64,000 nt of DNA from Distichodus sexfasciatus (taxonomy: Eukaryota; Chordata; Actinopteri; Characiformes; Distichodontidae). The translations under genes and the position numbers were made by a program. The stretch spans positions 1 through 64,000 of the forward strand of contig JAVGVS010000723.1 in assembly GCA_032718565.1 (NCBI GenBank), given 5' to 3'. The notes under the pieces are model-generated. The model made no database searches. It saw only the letters and a program-made list of their open reading frames with translations, and had not been told where the DNA came from. Shown here piece by piece: positions 23,737 through 34,741 of this stretch; position 1 is the first letter of the stretch, and each line of letters opens with the position of its first letter.

Positions 23737-26130
23737 ACACTCTCACTCTCTCTATCCTTCTCTTCCCTTTTATTTCCTTTCTTTTTTCCTTTTCTTTGAG
23801 TGAATATGCCATGTGAAGCATTAGCTATGCTGACTGCAGCGTCATAAATAAAATTCCAGAACAGAGAGACAAGTGTGTATGTATGTGTGTGTGTGTGTGT
23901 GTGTGTTAGTGAGACATCTGGGTTTGAATTCAGAGAGAAAAAGGCCAAACATGCTGTACTCAGCTTATACAAGCCATGTGAGATTGAAAGGCCTCTATAT
24001 GGAGGAGGAATGCAAAACAAGTTGAACGGATTTCCACACTCGCTATCAGACCGTCCCACTGAGAGCCTGCTTGGATTTCAGCTCGCGTTGCTCGTTGCCG
24101 TTCCGCGTGTCTCTTCTGCAATCGAAATCGAGCAGCACAGCGTCATAAAAGTGAATAGTTGCAGTGATCAAATACGGACTCAAATCACGAGTCACGGTAG
24201 CGTATTAATCTGAAAGCCAACATCATAGTTGTACTCGCCTGGGAGGGCCGGACAACTAAAACCATCACAACATCATTAGTGAGATCCGTGAGCTTTATTG
24301 TTTGCGGCTAAGCAGACGCCAAGACGGCTAAAATAGATGAGGAATTCCTAAAGAAATTGCGTGATTGTTGGGAAATGTAGAAATCAGATGAAAGATTGAA
24401 AAGGAGAAATGATTAAAGCTGTTTAGAGGTGTTGCTGCAGATTATAGTTGCCCTTGCTGTTCTCCTTAAAGGCTACGCCCCCTTGTGGCCAAAATAGGGA
24501 ATGACAACCTCAAGGCGGGTCACCCCCACCCCCCACCCCACAACCAGTGGCCCAAACAGAAAATTACAAATTGAATTGGACATTTTTTCGGAAAAATGGG
24601 GGTAACTCTGCAGTTGGGCTATTTAAAAGAAATGCAATTGCCGTGGTCTCCTCAATGAGCTGAAAATATTAAGCCATGTATGATGTCTCTACGACAATAA
24701 AATGAAGGAGGTAAAGTAATAAAAAGTGGGAGGTGTAAGAAGAAGAAGAAGAAATAATTAAGAGAACAAGATGATTGTCCCCTATGTGTAATCCCTGTGG
24801 ATGTGAGGTGGTGTGTTTATGTATGACTTGTGAAAGTACATCTTGTATTGATAATTACCATGAAAATGACCTAATTTGTTTGTGTGCAGAAATGTGAAAA
24901 CAGGTCAGTATAATTATTATTTTAAAAAACGTGGAGGTAGTATTTGTTAAGGAAATCAGTCTAGAAGTCAAGAGAACTTGATCTTGCAATTTCTCCCTGA
25001 AATCCTGGAGTGGGTGTCTGGAGTGGATCTCTGACGCGCTCCCACCTTGCTTTTATCTGGACAGCGACTTATATTTCTGAATCATGGGAACAGTAATTAA
25101 GGGTTATATGCTTGTCCATGATGAGCTCTGCACTTGTGAGTGTCACAAATTTGAGGACCACACTCTTGGTTTATAACCACGCATCTGACTACTGTAATAT
25201 CACCTCTGCGTGTAAAGTGCTATATGAATAAACTTGCCTTGCTTTCAAGACTAAATCGTGGTTTGGCCTCCTGACCAGCTTGAAACCAAAAATAACTTGC
25301 AAATGCCCAACGTAAATTCAATACTTCTTTCATTTCCAGCTGAACGGTCCATGCAATTAATGCTGGAAGTAGGTGGAGTCATTATTATTATTATTTAATA
25401 TATAGAAAGACTGTGGCTGAATTGACCTTGGCGCCTTTATTTGTGCCACACTGCCTTTTGTGTGTTAAAGAACATTTTTGAAAGCCCATTTACAATTCCT
25501 GGCCCTAGACTTCGCTGTCGAATTGATAGTCAGCATGTGCTCCACGTGTGTGTTAGAGTGAATTTCTGTTTGTAATTCAATATTTTTTCATTGCACCATC
25601 ATGGGCACGGTGGGACCTATTATCGCTGTTCACTCTAATGAGTATCAACTGATAGGCCGTAGAGAGCCATCGGGGCAAAGGAAGGTCAGAGAGCGCCTCC
25701 TAGTGGGCAGAAATGGACACCCATTGTTTTTCCTGCGGCCTCAATGTAAAATAAAAAGTATTTCTGTAGCATAACATAATGGTGTTATTTTTGCTGTATC
25801 TTGACTGGAAACAGATGTAAACTGCTAAGTGAAAATTATTTATTTATTTATTTTGTAACTGTGGATATGTCTTGGCTCCAGATAAAATTATTCGGCCTCT
25901 TTCACCAACCATTTGTAAGAAGAAATTTGTGCACCAATGTTCTCTTATTTAAAATCTGTTCCTATGTAAGAACGGAATCTACAACTGCTGAAGAGCACGC
26001 TCATCCAAATTTTATTGCATGTACTGTATGTATAAAACATTGGGTTATTGTGTTTTTGTCAATTCTAGAGATTTTTTAATTTGACAGATTTTGTCTTCGC
26101 AAAACTGAAGAAAAAATATTAGTGAACAAC
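21860..26130. other. No gene supported; mostly unique sequence
   Basis: It contains (TC)n at 23,704-23,735, (GT)n at 23,885-23,905 and a LINE tail at about 25,205-25,240. The open frames around 23,229-24,059 are translations of poly-T and TC repeats. I recognise no gene. Confidence 0.4.
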
Positions 26131-26138
26131 ATGACCTG

Positions 26139-26255
26139 CATTTGACCCATCCATCTTGGGAAGTGTACCTTGCTTATGAGCATCTCAATGGTACCTTTAC
26201 CGTATCGGATTTCAACCGGTGATCTTCCAATCACCCTAACTGGGCTGTGATGCTA
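26139..26255 (-). mobile_element. tRNA-derived SINE, family 1 fragment, reversed
   Basis: TGCATTTGACCCATCCATC, GTACCTTGCTTATGAGCATC, GGTACCTTTACCG and TTTCAACCGGTGATC are the reverse complement of the family 1 body and B-box. Confidence 0.65.
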
Positions 26256-26554
26256 TGGGCAAAAAAGGGGCAAAATTGCCCACTTGTTTACAAGAATAAA
26301 TCTTTATATCATCAATTCAAGATACCAACAAAAACAAAACTTGGCTCAGGGACATTCTTTATATAGTTACATTAGATAATAATAATGCAAAATATAATCA
26401 TTTTATGTAGAAACATTAATAAGTACAGGGTGCTCAAAGGAAAGGGTGCATGCAGAGCACTAGGGTTAAAACTTGTTTAATCAGGGTTTAAACTTTGTAA
26501 CATCAAAACATTATAATATAAGTGAGAAGGAGAGTAAAAATTAAGGTTTACTAC

Positions 26555-26750
26555 ATTTGGTGACGTAATGGTAGGTTGTTCGCCCCATGATAAGAAGGTT
26601 GCAAGACTAGTAAAGTTACCATTGAGGTACTCATAAGCAAGGTACCGTCACCAAGCACTGCTTCCCAGGCGCTACCCTTGTTAGCTGAATGCATATGACC
26701 CTCACGATGTGCTGTGGTGTGTTCACAATGACAAATAATCACTCACTTTT
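26555..26750 (+). mobile_element. tRNA-derived SINE, family 1 copy
   Basis: TACCATTGAGGTACTCATAA, GCAAGGTACCGTCACCAAGC, TGTGCTGTGGTGTGTTCAC and AATGACAAATAATCACTCAC follow the order of the copies at 1.7 and 2.1 kb. The GATGGGTCAAATGC block has been lost. Confidence 0.65.
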
Positions 26751-27353
26751 ACTTCATTTATTGCTAAAAGAAAACATACAATGCAAGCAAATATGATTCA
26801 CTAATAAAACAGTGAAATGTGATGATTTTTTTCATTTATTCATTTACTGGTTTATTTAATTAGGCATTAAGCAGACTCAATATTTTGTGCATATTTGATT
26901 CTAAAGTTACTGAAAATAATCCCAAAATCCATTCATAACAATGATAAAGAATATGTTCCCAAGAATGATGAAGAAATCAAAAAGAAACACGTCACAAGAT
27001 ATATAGGTAAAACTTAAGAGCATACACGCATCTATATACAACAAATTTGTTAAATTATATTGCCTTATATAGCCTTATATCACATTAAAATAATTAGCAT
27101 TTGCTTAGACTAGCACCAGTCTAATGCAAAGTTTTGAAGTGTTACTCAAACAAGGGAATTTAAAAAGGCACCAATACAATAATGTATGTATTGTCAAAAC
27201 AACTACTTATAAAATATTTCTTAAAAAACATGTAATGCGGGGTTAATCAGTAATTCAGGATGTGTTGTTTTAACAAGCTCCTTTTGACACATCTGCAGAC
27301 AGCTGAGAGCAGCTCAACTAAACAACAATAAATGAGCACCTTTACACTCTTTA

Positions 27354-28683
27354 TCATTTACGAATCATAAAGAATGCGTCTGCTCTCTCCTGAACCTCTT
27401 TTGCATTCTGATAAACTGAATTAGCTGCCATTCTCATACCGTCGCTCACAGTCTCTGCCTCTTTTGTAGCATTCCAACCTATAAATCCTCCAGCCACGCC
27501 TCCACTTACTGTTAATGCTACCACTGCTGGTTTTGCAAAAGTTGTTGTTGAAGCCTTTTTTGACACAGAATCTGAATCTTTTGTCAAGTCATCTAATTCA
27601 CTCTCCGGTACTACGTCTGCTTTCTTTGTCACAATTCCTAACAGTAAAAATATGTGTTTGATATAGGGTACAAATGTCATCAATGCAATTCCACAGCCAA
27701 ACAAAGCACCTAGCAACGCTCCCGTCACCGCCCCGGCTAATCGGACTTTCAAGTTGGCATGAACTCTTTGCTGTGCTGTTTCTCTTAATATGTTGGCATT
27801 TTGCAGATTTACATTGCTCTCACTTCTAGAATTCTCAATCACCACTTGTATTCTTTTGTGCACATTTTGCAAAATTTCATTACTGTAGCACTGACCCTTG
27901 TTCTCCCTCACCATGCCTTCTATGGTGTTCATCAGCTTCTCCACCTGAACTGCATTGTTCTTGTACGGATCATCCTGCTTGTTCCAGTATTTATTATCAA
28001 TGACATGGCATCGTCCTCCACATCTGTCCACAAAACCCTGCAGCTCTTTGCTCTGCTTCACATAGTTCTCAATAGTCTGGCCTTCATCAAGTTGATCGCC
28101 AAAAGTGAACAGGACCACTGAATGTTTTAGTGCTTCCTCTCCGAATGAATTTATCATTTGTTGCACAATTTGCCTATCTTGCTTTGTGTACCTCCCAACT
28201 TTCAGAACAATCACAAAGGCGTGTGGCCCTGGTGCACAATATGTCATACACCGTAGTATTTCAGAATTGATTTGCTCAGATGGAAGAGTGGTGTCAAAAA
28301 ATCCAGGAGTGTCAACCACTGTTACTTGGTTGTCATGGATACACTTTGTCTTACTCTCACATGTTTTAGAAACTGAGTTGGGCGAGTTTCCAGTGCCGAA
28401 GACTTCTTCTCCCAGTATTGCATTTCCACAGCTACTTTTGCCGTCACCTGTTTTACCAAGAAGCACAATCCTTAGTTCTTTCATTGCACCTAGAACGAGA
28501 AAAAAAAAAAGCAGAGTAACAGAGAGTGTCTCTTACGGACCACAAATACTGCATATTAATTTTTGATTTAGCAATTGAAATATGATGTATAATGTTAAAA
28601 TGCTGAGTGCTCCACTGCAATATTTCCAAAGCTCACAGTAAACACATTCACTTACTTTTTGAGGCTGCAATGTATTTTTGCAT
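27354..28683 (-). CDS. GIMAP/AIG1-type GTPase, two coding exons
   Basis: CDS is join(28683..28656, 28489..27354), 387 residues. The second exon alone opens with MKELRIVLLG at 28,484. Numbered from that M, the G1 loop GKTGDGKSS is at 10-18, G3 DTPGFFDT at 58-65 and the AIG1 conserved box LRCMTYCAPGPHAFVIVLKV at 78-97. TFGD stands at the G4 position (127-130), followed by a basic/helical stretch. Two hydrophobic Gly-rich segments (about 248-285 and 319-336) can anchor it in a membrane. GIMAPs are GTP-dependent scaffold GTPases of lymphocytes and endomembranes; fish carry many. The 166-bp intron (28,490-28,655) has GTAAGTGA at its start and a T-rich tract with TTCTAG at its end. Exon 1 gives MQKYIAASK and joins in frame, with an in-frame TAA 15 nt upstream of its ATG. 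Candidate poly(A) signals (AATAAA, minus strand) lie at 26,835-26,840 and 26,851-26,856. The exact GIMAP member cannot be assigned. Confidence 0.9.
28656..28683 (-). CDS. GIMAP-like gene, first coding exon (28 nt)
   Basis: ATG at 28,683 has A at -3. Nine codons plus one base lead to donor AAAAA/GTAAGTGA. The split codon AGT is completed in the next exon, which then reads A-M-K-E-L into the GTPase core. The exon is too short to be noticed as an open frame. An alternative is that translation starts at 28,484. Confidence 0.7.
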
Positions 28684-28767
28684 GTTGATGTGCCGAGTTT
28701 AAAAATAACTGTCATCTGCAATATCGCCATCTACAGGCGCATACACGGTACTGCAGCGGAGTTTTAA

Positions 28768-28960
28768 TTTGAATTTCAAAATCAAAGTAAACTTCTGGTC
28801 ATCTCAGCTACAGCTACATACAAGTATAAACAAAGACGTGGTTCCCAATTTAACAGAGTACAAAGAACAAATAATACACATACAATAAGCATAATTTGAC
28901 AATAAAATATAAACTACACTAGAGGTAGAAAAAGAGAATTTAGTTACATGCGTTATTCAA
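28768..28960 (-). mobile_element. 3' end of L2-type LINE, reversed
   Basis: AAAATCAAAGTAAACTTCTG, GTCATCTCAGCTACAG and AAGACGTGGTTCCCA match the reversed tail with more divergence than other copies. It lies just upstream of the GIMAP gene. Confidence 0.55.
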
Positions 28961-29420
28961 ACTACACTTACAGTTCTGAAACTGTCTTTTTGCTTTGAAT
29001 ATGCACAAAATCTGTAGCAGTTCAATATGAAAATTATAAACTGACAATCTATTAATTAATAAAAGTGTCTTTACAAGGTATAAGCTAACTATGTGAGGAG
29101 TTAATTAACGTGACAATCTCGTAACTATAGTCAAGTTGAGAGAAATATAAGAATTTAGTCAAATTCTTCACACAATCAAAAAGAAATTGATGTCGGAGTC
29201 CTGCTCAAGTCGAGGCCGCTTTGTTCTTGTACTTCATTCTTTCACGATTTCTCAGAAACCAAATTCAGGTTGGACCTTGACCGCAATTAATATTCTTGTA
29301 GATAAGATTTATTGAGGTTTTTGTATTGAGGTGTAATGTGATTTTTATATCCCACGTGTAACTGCGTTGTGTTTGTACTGGACGAAGGAGGCTGAGTTGG
29401 TGGGTGGAGAAGATTTTATT
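28961..29420. other. No gene seen
   Basis: AT-rich sequence with nothing recognised. Confidence 0.4.
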
Positions 29421-29520
29421 TGCCTGTGCAAAGGGTCAGCAATAAATAAATAATAAATAATAAACAAGGGCATCTGGTGGAGTCCACCGCAGCGGTGAAA
29501 ATACCTTCTGCTCACAAATA
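29421..29520 (-). repeat. Diverged duplicate of 37,733-38,010, without the middle segment
   Basis: GCAAAGGGTCAGCAA, GCATCTGGTGGAGTCC and CGCAGCGGTGAAAA occur in the same order as in the block at 37.7-38.0 kb. Here CACCGCTGCGG and TGGACTCC (minus strand) are contiguous, whereas about 220 bp separates them there. Confidence 0.6.
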
Positions 29521-29572
29521 TACTACAAATTGCAAACATTACTTCTTCTTCTTCCTCTTTCGGCTTTTCCCT

Positions 29573-31129
29573 TCAGGGGTCGCCACAGCGAATCATCTGT
29601 CTCCATCTAGTCCTATCTTCTGCATCCTCTACCCTCACACCAACTAACTTCATGTCCTCTTTCACCACATCCATAAATCTCCTTTTTGGTCTTCCTCTCA
29701 GCATCCTGCCTGGTGGCTCCAACCTCAGCATCCTTCTACCTATGTACTCATTGTCTCTCCTCTGGACATGTCCGAACCATCTCAGTCTGGCCTCTCTGAC
29801 TTTATCTCCAAAACATCTAACATGAGCTGTCCCTCTGATGAACTCATTCCTGATCCTATCCATCCTCGTCACCCCCAAAGAGAACCTCAGCATCTTGAGC
29901 TGTGCAACCTCTAGTTCTGCCTCCTGTCTTTTCCTCATTGGCACTGTCTCCAAACCATACAACATCGCTGGTCTCACTACTGCCTTTCCTTTCCTGTACA
30001 TCTTTCCTTTCATTCTTGCTGAAACCCTTTTATCACACATCACACCTGACACTTTTCTCCACCCATTCCAACCTGCTTGCACACTCTTCTTCACCTCTTT
30101 TCCACTCTCTCCGTTGCTTTGAACCATAGACCCTAAGTACTCGAAGTCCTCTACCTTCTTTACTTCTACTCCCTGTAACTTCACTGTTCCACTTGTGCCC
30201 CTCTCATTTACACACATGTACTCTGTCTTGCTGCAACTAATCTTCATTCCTCTCTTCTCCAGCACATATCTCCACCTCTCTAGCCTTTTCTCTACCTGCG
30301 CCCTGCTCTCACTGCAGATCACAATGTCATCTGCAAACTTCATAGTCCATGGAGATTCATCTGTCAGCCTGTCCATCACCAAAGCAAACAAGAAGGGGCT
30401 TAGAGCCAATCCTTGATGCAGTCCCACCTCCACCTTGAACTCCTCTGTCACTCCTACAGCACATCTCACTGCTGTCTCACAGCTCTCATACATGTCCTGC
30501 ACCACTCTAACATACTTCTCTGCCACTCCAGACCTTCTCATGCAATACCACAGCTCCTCTCTCGGCACCCTGTCATATGCTTTCTCTAAATCTACAAAGA
30601 CACAATGCAGCTCCCTCTGACCTTCTCTGTATTTCTCCATCAGCATCCTTAAAGCAAAAATAGCATCTGTAGTACTCTTTCTTGGCATGAAACCATACTG
30701 CTGCTCACAGATGCTCACTTCTGACCTAAGCCTAGCTTCCACCACTCTTTCCCAAAGCTTCATTGTATGACTCATTAGCTTTATTCCTCTGTAGTTGCCA
30801 CAATCCTGTACGTCTCCCCTGTTCTTAAAAATCGGCACCAGAACACTTTTCCTCCATTCCTCAGGCATCTTCTCACTCGTCAAGATCTTGTTGAACAACC
30901 TAGTCAAAAACCCAACTGCCACCTCTCCTAGACACTTCCATACCTCCACAGGTATGTCATCAGGGCCAACTGCCTTTCCCCTCTTCAACCTCTTCAAAGC
31001 TTTCCTCACTTCATCCTTACTAATCTCAGCTACTTCCTGATTCACAACAGTTACCTCTTCTACTCTACATTCTCTCTCATTTTCCTCATTCATCAGCTCT
31101 TCAAAGTACTCTTTCCATCTTCCCATCAC
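29573..31129 (-). pseudogene. LINE reverse transcriptase portion
   Basis: 518 codons remain open. Seen in order: VWKCLGEVAVGFLTRLFNKI, SVLVPIFKNRGDVQDCGNYR, the CEQQYGFMPRKSTTDAIFAL block and VFVDLEKAYDRVPREELW (RT motif A, catalytic D). GLHQGLALSPFLFALVMD and KFADDIVICSES (motif C, FADD) follow, then C-terminal RLRWFGHVQRRDNEYIGRRM. A few residues appear lost before ESPWTM. The start is not natural: the frame opens just after the internal deletion, beside WKEYFEELMNEENE. RT activity is possible in principle, but the element cannot make its full product. Confidence 0.85.
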
Positions 31130-31440
31130 ACAATTGGCACATTAGCTGTATCTGTCCAATCATCTGGGAGCACCTCCTGGCCACCAAGAGCCTGTCTCAG
31201 CTCCTTCCTGAAAACCTCACAACACTCTTCTTTTTTCAGCTTCCACCACCTGGTCCTCTGCTCCAACTTTGTTCTCTTCATCTTCCTCACCATCAGTTTC
31301 ATCCTGCAGACCACCATTCTATGCTGTTTCGCTACACTCTCACCTACCACTACCTTGCAGTCACTAATCTCCTTCAAATTACAACGTCTACATAAGATGT
31401 AGTCCACCTGTGTGCTCCTCCCTCCACTCTTATAAGTCAC
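31126..31440 (-). pseudogene. LINE endonuclease, C-terminal piece
   Basis: VTYKSGGRSTQVDYILCRR (QVDYIL, endonuclease core) and VVVGESVAKQHRMVVCRM (the conserved DH-like SVAKQHR region) are followed by WWKLKKEECCEVFRKELRQA. It then runs into PIV and a stop where the internal deletion joins out of frame. Confidence 0.8.
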
Positions 31441-31443
31441 TCT

Positions 31444-32018
31444 TGCTGCGTCCGAAATCGCATACTACTTGAGTAGGTACTACATTTGAATTTGAACGTA
31501 CTGCTCGACCGTTAAAACAGTACGTTCTATATAGTATGAATGAGGGTAGTATGAATGGAATTCGGACATACTACATCCGCTGTGTTGATGTTGACACATG
31601 ACACGTGTCGTCACAACAGCGCGAAAATTTAAAGAGCCCACTCTACTGCGCGAACATCAGCAATGTGGTTCATAATGCTTACAGCTGTCATCGGCGTTTT
31701 AACGTTGACTGGATCAACAGCTCAGAGGAGGCATAGGTCAACTGCTCACAACGTTTTCCTTAAGGTACTTACACTTGAAAAGAGCCGCGTCTCCATTTTC
31801 CGCCATTTTTAGAATATGACGCCGCCTCTCCCGCTGCCTTATGGGATAGTGAAGTGTCCATCGAATGCCTACTACAGAATTCGGTCGGAAGCAGTAGGTC
31901 ATCCGGGTACTTCTCGCCTACTGTTTTTCGAATACTATGAATTCGGACATACTACTCGCCTCACATACTGTTTTTCGCATACTATATAGTAGGGACGTAT
32001 GCGATTTCGGACACAGCG
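31444..32018. mobile_element. 575-bp MITE inside the LINE, 3-bp target duplication
   Basis: The ends are inverted: TGCTGCGTCCGAAATCGCAT at left against CGCTGTGTCCGAAATCGCAT (complement of the right end). Inner AGTATG/CATACT words are repeated. TCT flanks both sides (31,441-31,443 and 32,019-32,021). On the LINE strand this puts an extra AGA between EHR and VTY, so the insertion point is exact. A 3-bp duplication suits PIF/Harbinger-type elements, although TCT is not the usual TWA. Confidence 0.85.
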
Positions 32019-32021
32019 TCT

Positions 32022-32777
32022 ATGTTCCTGCCTCTTCTGGAAGAAGGTATTTACAACAGCCATTTCCATCCTTTTCGCAAAGTCTACCACCATCTGTCCC
32101 TCTTCGTTCCTATCCTGGATACCAAACCTGCCCATCACTTCCTCATCACCTCTGTTTCCTTCACCAACATGTCTGTTAAAGTCTGCACCAATTACCACTC
32201 TCTCAACTCTGGGGATACGCTGCATCAAATCATCTAGCTCACTCCAGAAATTCTGCTTCTCTTCTAGCTCACATCCTACCAGTGGGGCATAACCACTAAC
32301 AACACTGATCATTATTCCTTCAACTTCAAGTTTCAGACTCATCAGCCTATCTGACACTCTGTTCACTTCCAGAACGTTCCCAACAAACTCCTCCTTCAGG
32401 ATAACTCCTACTCCATTTCTCTTTCCATCTCCACCATGGTAGAACAACTTAAACCCTTCTCCTAAGCTTCTAGCCTTGCTACCTTTCCACCTGGTCTCCT
32501 GAACACACAGTATATCCACCTTCCTTCTCTGCATCATGTCCACCAGCTCTCTAGCTTTACCTGTCATAGTGCCAACATTCAAAGTCCCTACTTCCAGTTC
32601 CACACTCTTGCCTTTCCTCTTCTCTCTCTGCCTACGCACACGCCTTCCTCCTCTCCTCCGTCGACCAACAGTAGCCCAATTTCCACCGGTACCCTGTAGG
32701 TCAACAGCACCGGCGGCGGTCGTTGTTAACCCGGGCCTTGACCGATCCGGTATGAAATCCCTGTTTGTGATTCGCAT
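32022..32777 (-). pseudogene. LINE endonuclease, N-terminal piece
   Basis: About 250 codons before the MITE. The Arg-rich lead (GRRRRGGRRVRRQREKRKGK) precedes LNVGTMTGKARELVDMM (catalytic Asn), ILCVQETRWKGSKA (catalytic Glu), KRNGVGVILKEEF, VVSGYAPLVGCELEEKQNFW and VIGADFNRHVG (catalytic Asp/Asn). The open frame continues about 29 codons into the MITE before a stop. Confidence 0.85.
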
Positions 32778-32903
32778 GTTTGATATGGCTTAGGTTTTAC
32801 GTCGGATGCCCTTCCTGACACAACCCTCTGCATTTATCTGGACTTGGTACCGGCACAAGGAATCACTGGCTTGTGACCTCCTATGGTTGCATTGCAAACA
32901 TTA

Positions 32904-33224
32904 ATAATTGAAATCACTATATTATTACAATTCCCTTTGGGATGTGTTACAAAAATACTCAAAAGAGATTCCAAAAAGGGAATAGCATAGTAATTCAATA
33001 CAGAACAATATTTAACTATAAAACCTATTTACATACAGTACAAGTCTAACATGCAGCACACAAGAGAAACACCACTTTCCAGTATAAGCTACATTTAATT
33101 GCACTCAGAGAAAGCTAAAAACTACACTCCTGTGGCCATTATTGGTACTGCGTCTAAAAAAAGTATCCAGGATGCTCTTAATGGCTGATCCCAGATCGCA
33201 ACGGATTGCGATACCACAAGAGGA
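32904..33224. other. No gene seen
   Basis: AT-rich host sequence between the LINE and the tandem hAT elements. Confidence 0.4.
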
Positions 33225-33232
33225 CTTCAAAC

Positions 33233-34716
33233 TAGAGGTGTGAATCGCCACTGGTCTCACGATTCGATTCGATTCCAATTATCAGGTCAGCGTTTCGATT
33301 CGATATCGCGATGCATCGCGATGCATCATGATGCGGCCCATCATTTTTTATGCATTACTTCATATTGTTTTCAAATACAAATACAAGCAGTGACATGTAA
33401 GCTCCCTTGTCTGTCCCCAATTCAACATAAACACAGACGTTAGATTTGGAAAAAGGTAAAGTAACCAAGGCCTTTGTAACTCTACCATAAATGTTACAAT
33501 GGTATGTTACCATTTTGGCAGTTTACCTGTGTAGTATTCTGACACTCGTCTGCAAGCTGTTTAAAGATTACAACTAATATAATAAGTATGTCAACCTTAC
33601 ATACCATCAGAGGATCAACAAAGTAAGGCTGTGCAATTAATCGAATTTTAATTTCAATTTCAATTTCAGCTCCAAACAATCACAAAAATAATGTAATCGA
33701 CAAAAAACAATTATAATTACAATTATTTTGCCACATTACGCTCTGCAAGTATACTCATATTTTGTCTTGTGTTCCGAATGACACGCGCACTAACGCACCT
33801 TCCGAAGACTGAACGCACGTGTGTGTTCTGGTGGCGGTGTACAGTCTGAGCGGGTAAAGATGGCGGAAGGAGGAGAGCAGCATAAAGTCTTAAATAGTAA
33901 CACAAAGTAAAGTGTTAAATAATCGTGATTTCAAGATTGACCAAATTAATCGTGATTATGTTTTTTTTCATAATCAAGCAGCCCTACAACAAAGCACGAA
34001 ACGTAATGGATGATTATGCAGATACTATTAAAGTTTAATTCTGGGCCATCAGTCTTGGTGGGTCTGTGTGTGTGTGTGCGTGCAATGATGGAGCTATAAC
34101 GCCTGCTTCAGCATCCCAATGATGTGCCTCGCTGCAGTCTGTAACTGCATCTGTAGTTATGTTGAATTGGGGACAGGCAAGTGGGCAAGGGAACCCATGG
34201 ATTGCGTGCTTATTAAACGTGTAAGACCTAACTATTAAATTATTATTATAAGGTCGATAAACTATCACTTGCGTTTAACCTACCTGCCGCCGTTCCTGTC
34301 CATCACAAAACCAGGAGCCATTGACCAATAGGAATCGAGCAAAAAAGCCGCTGCGCGCGAGGACGTTTAACACATCGACGAAAAAAGATATTAGAGAGAG
34401 GAAAAATACAGTTTGTGCGCAATATTATATTATTACGCGAAATTTACTCCCTCCGCCATTCTCGGTTGCCACGCATGTGGTGAGTGCCGTCAGTGAGATG
34501 AGAGTTACTTCTACCCTGAGCAGCGCTGTACTCCAATCAGGCAGCCACAGTCACTACCGAAACTACTTTTTAACTAGAATTTTTATGCCGCCGCCAGAAA
34601 ATCAGCAAACAATGTCATTACGATATAATCGATTATGTCCTGCCACTGCATCGATGCAGAATCGTCCGCGTCTGCATCGCGATGCATCGATTATAAGATT
34701 AATTTCAACACCCCTA
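33233..34716. mobile_element. hAT-type element A (GGTGTGAATC family)
   Basis: The left end TAGAGGTGTGAATC and right end (complement) TAGGGGTGTTGAAATTAATC are inverted relatives. Subterminal GCATCGCGATGCATC motifs occur at both ends. Flanked by CTTCAAAC at 33,225-33,232 and 34,717-34,724. No transposase frame was recognised. It carries element C. Confidence 0.8.
33624..33986. mobile_element. hAT-type MITE C, nested in element A
   Basis: The 363-bp element has ends TAAGGCTGTGCAATTAATCG and (complement) TAGGGCTGCTTGATTATG. The 8-bp duplication CAACAAAG is at 33,616-33,623 and 33,987-33,994. Confidence 0.85.
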
Positions 34717-34741
34717 CTTCAAACTAGGGATGCACCGAAAT

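Larger units (their letters stand above)
29542..32890 (-). mobile_element. RTE-type LINE, both ends present, internally deleted
   Basis: A 13-bp target duplication, ATTGCAAACATTA, lies at 29,529-29,541 and 32,891-32,903. The 5' end (minus strand) carries AGTGATTCCTTGTGCCGG, GGAAGGGCATCCGACGTAAA and an apurinic endonuclease region. Reverse transcriptase follows, then a very short 3' end finishing in GAAGAAGAAG. The endonuclease and C-terminal RWFGHVQRR pattern suit the RTE/BovB side of LINEs (the family annotated as craniofacial development protein 2-like). The copy is dead: a MITE interrupts the endonuclease, and a segment between endonuclease and RT is missing with loss of frame. Confidence 0.85.

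Noticed and set aside
23229..24059. Minus-strand frames of 97-128 codons
   Set aside because: Their length comes from poly-T, TC and GT repeats read as Lys, Glu/Arg and Thr/His runs.
29838..31040. Plus-strand frames of 61-94 codons
   Set aside because: They are antisense shadows of the LINE reverse transcriptase.
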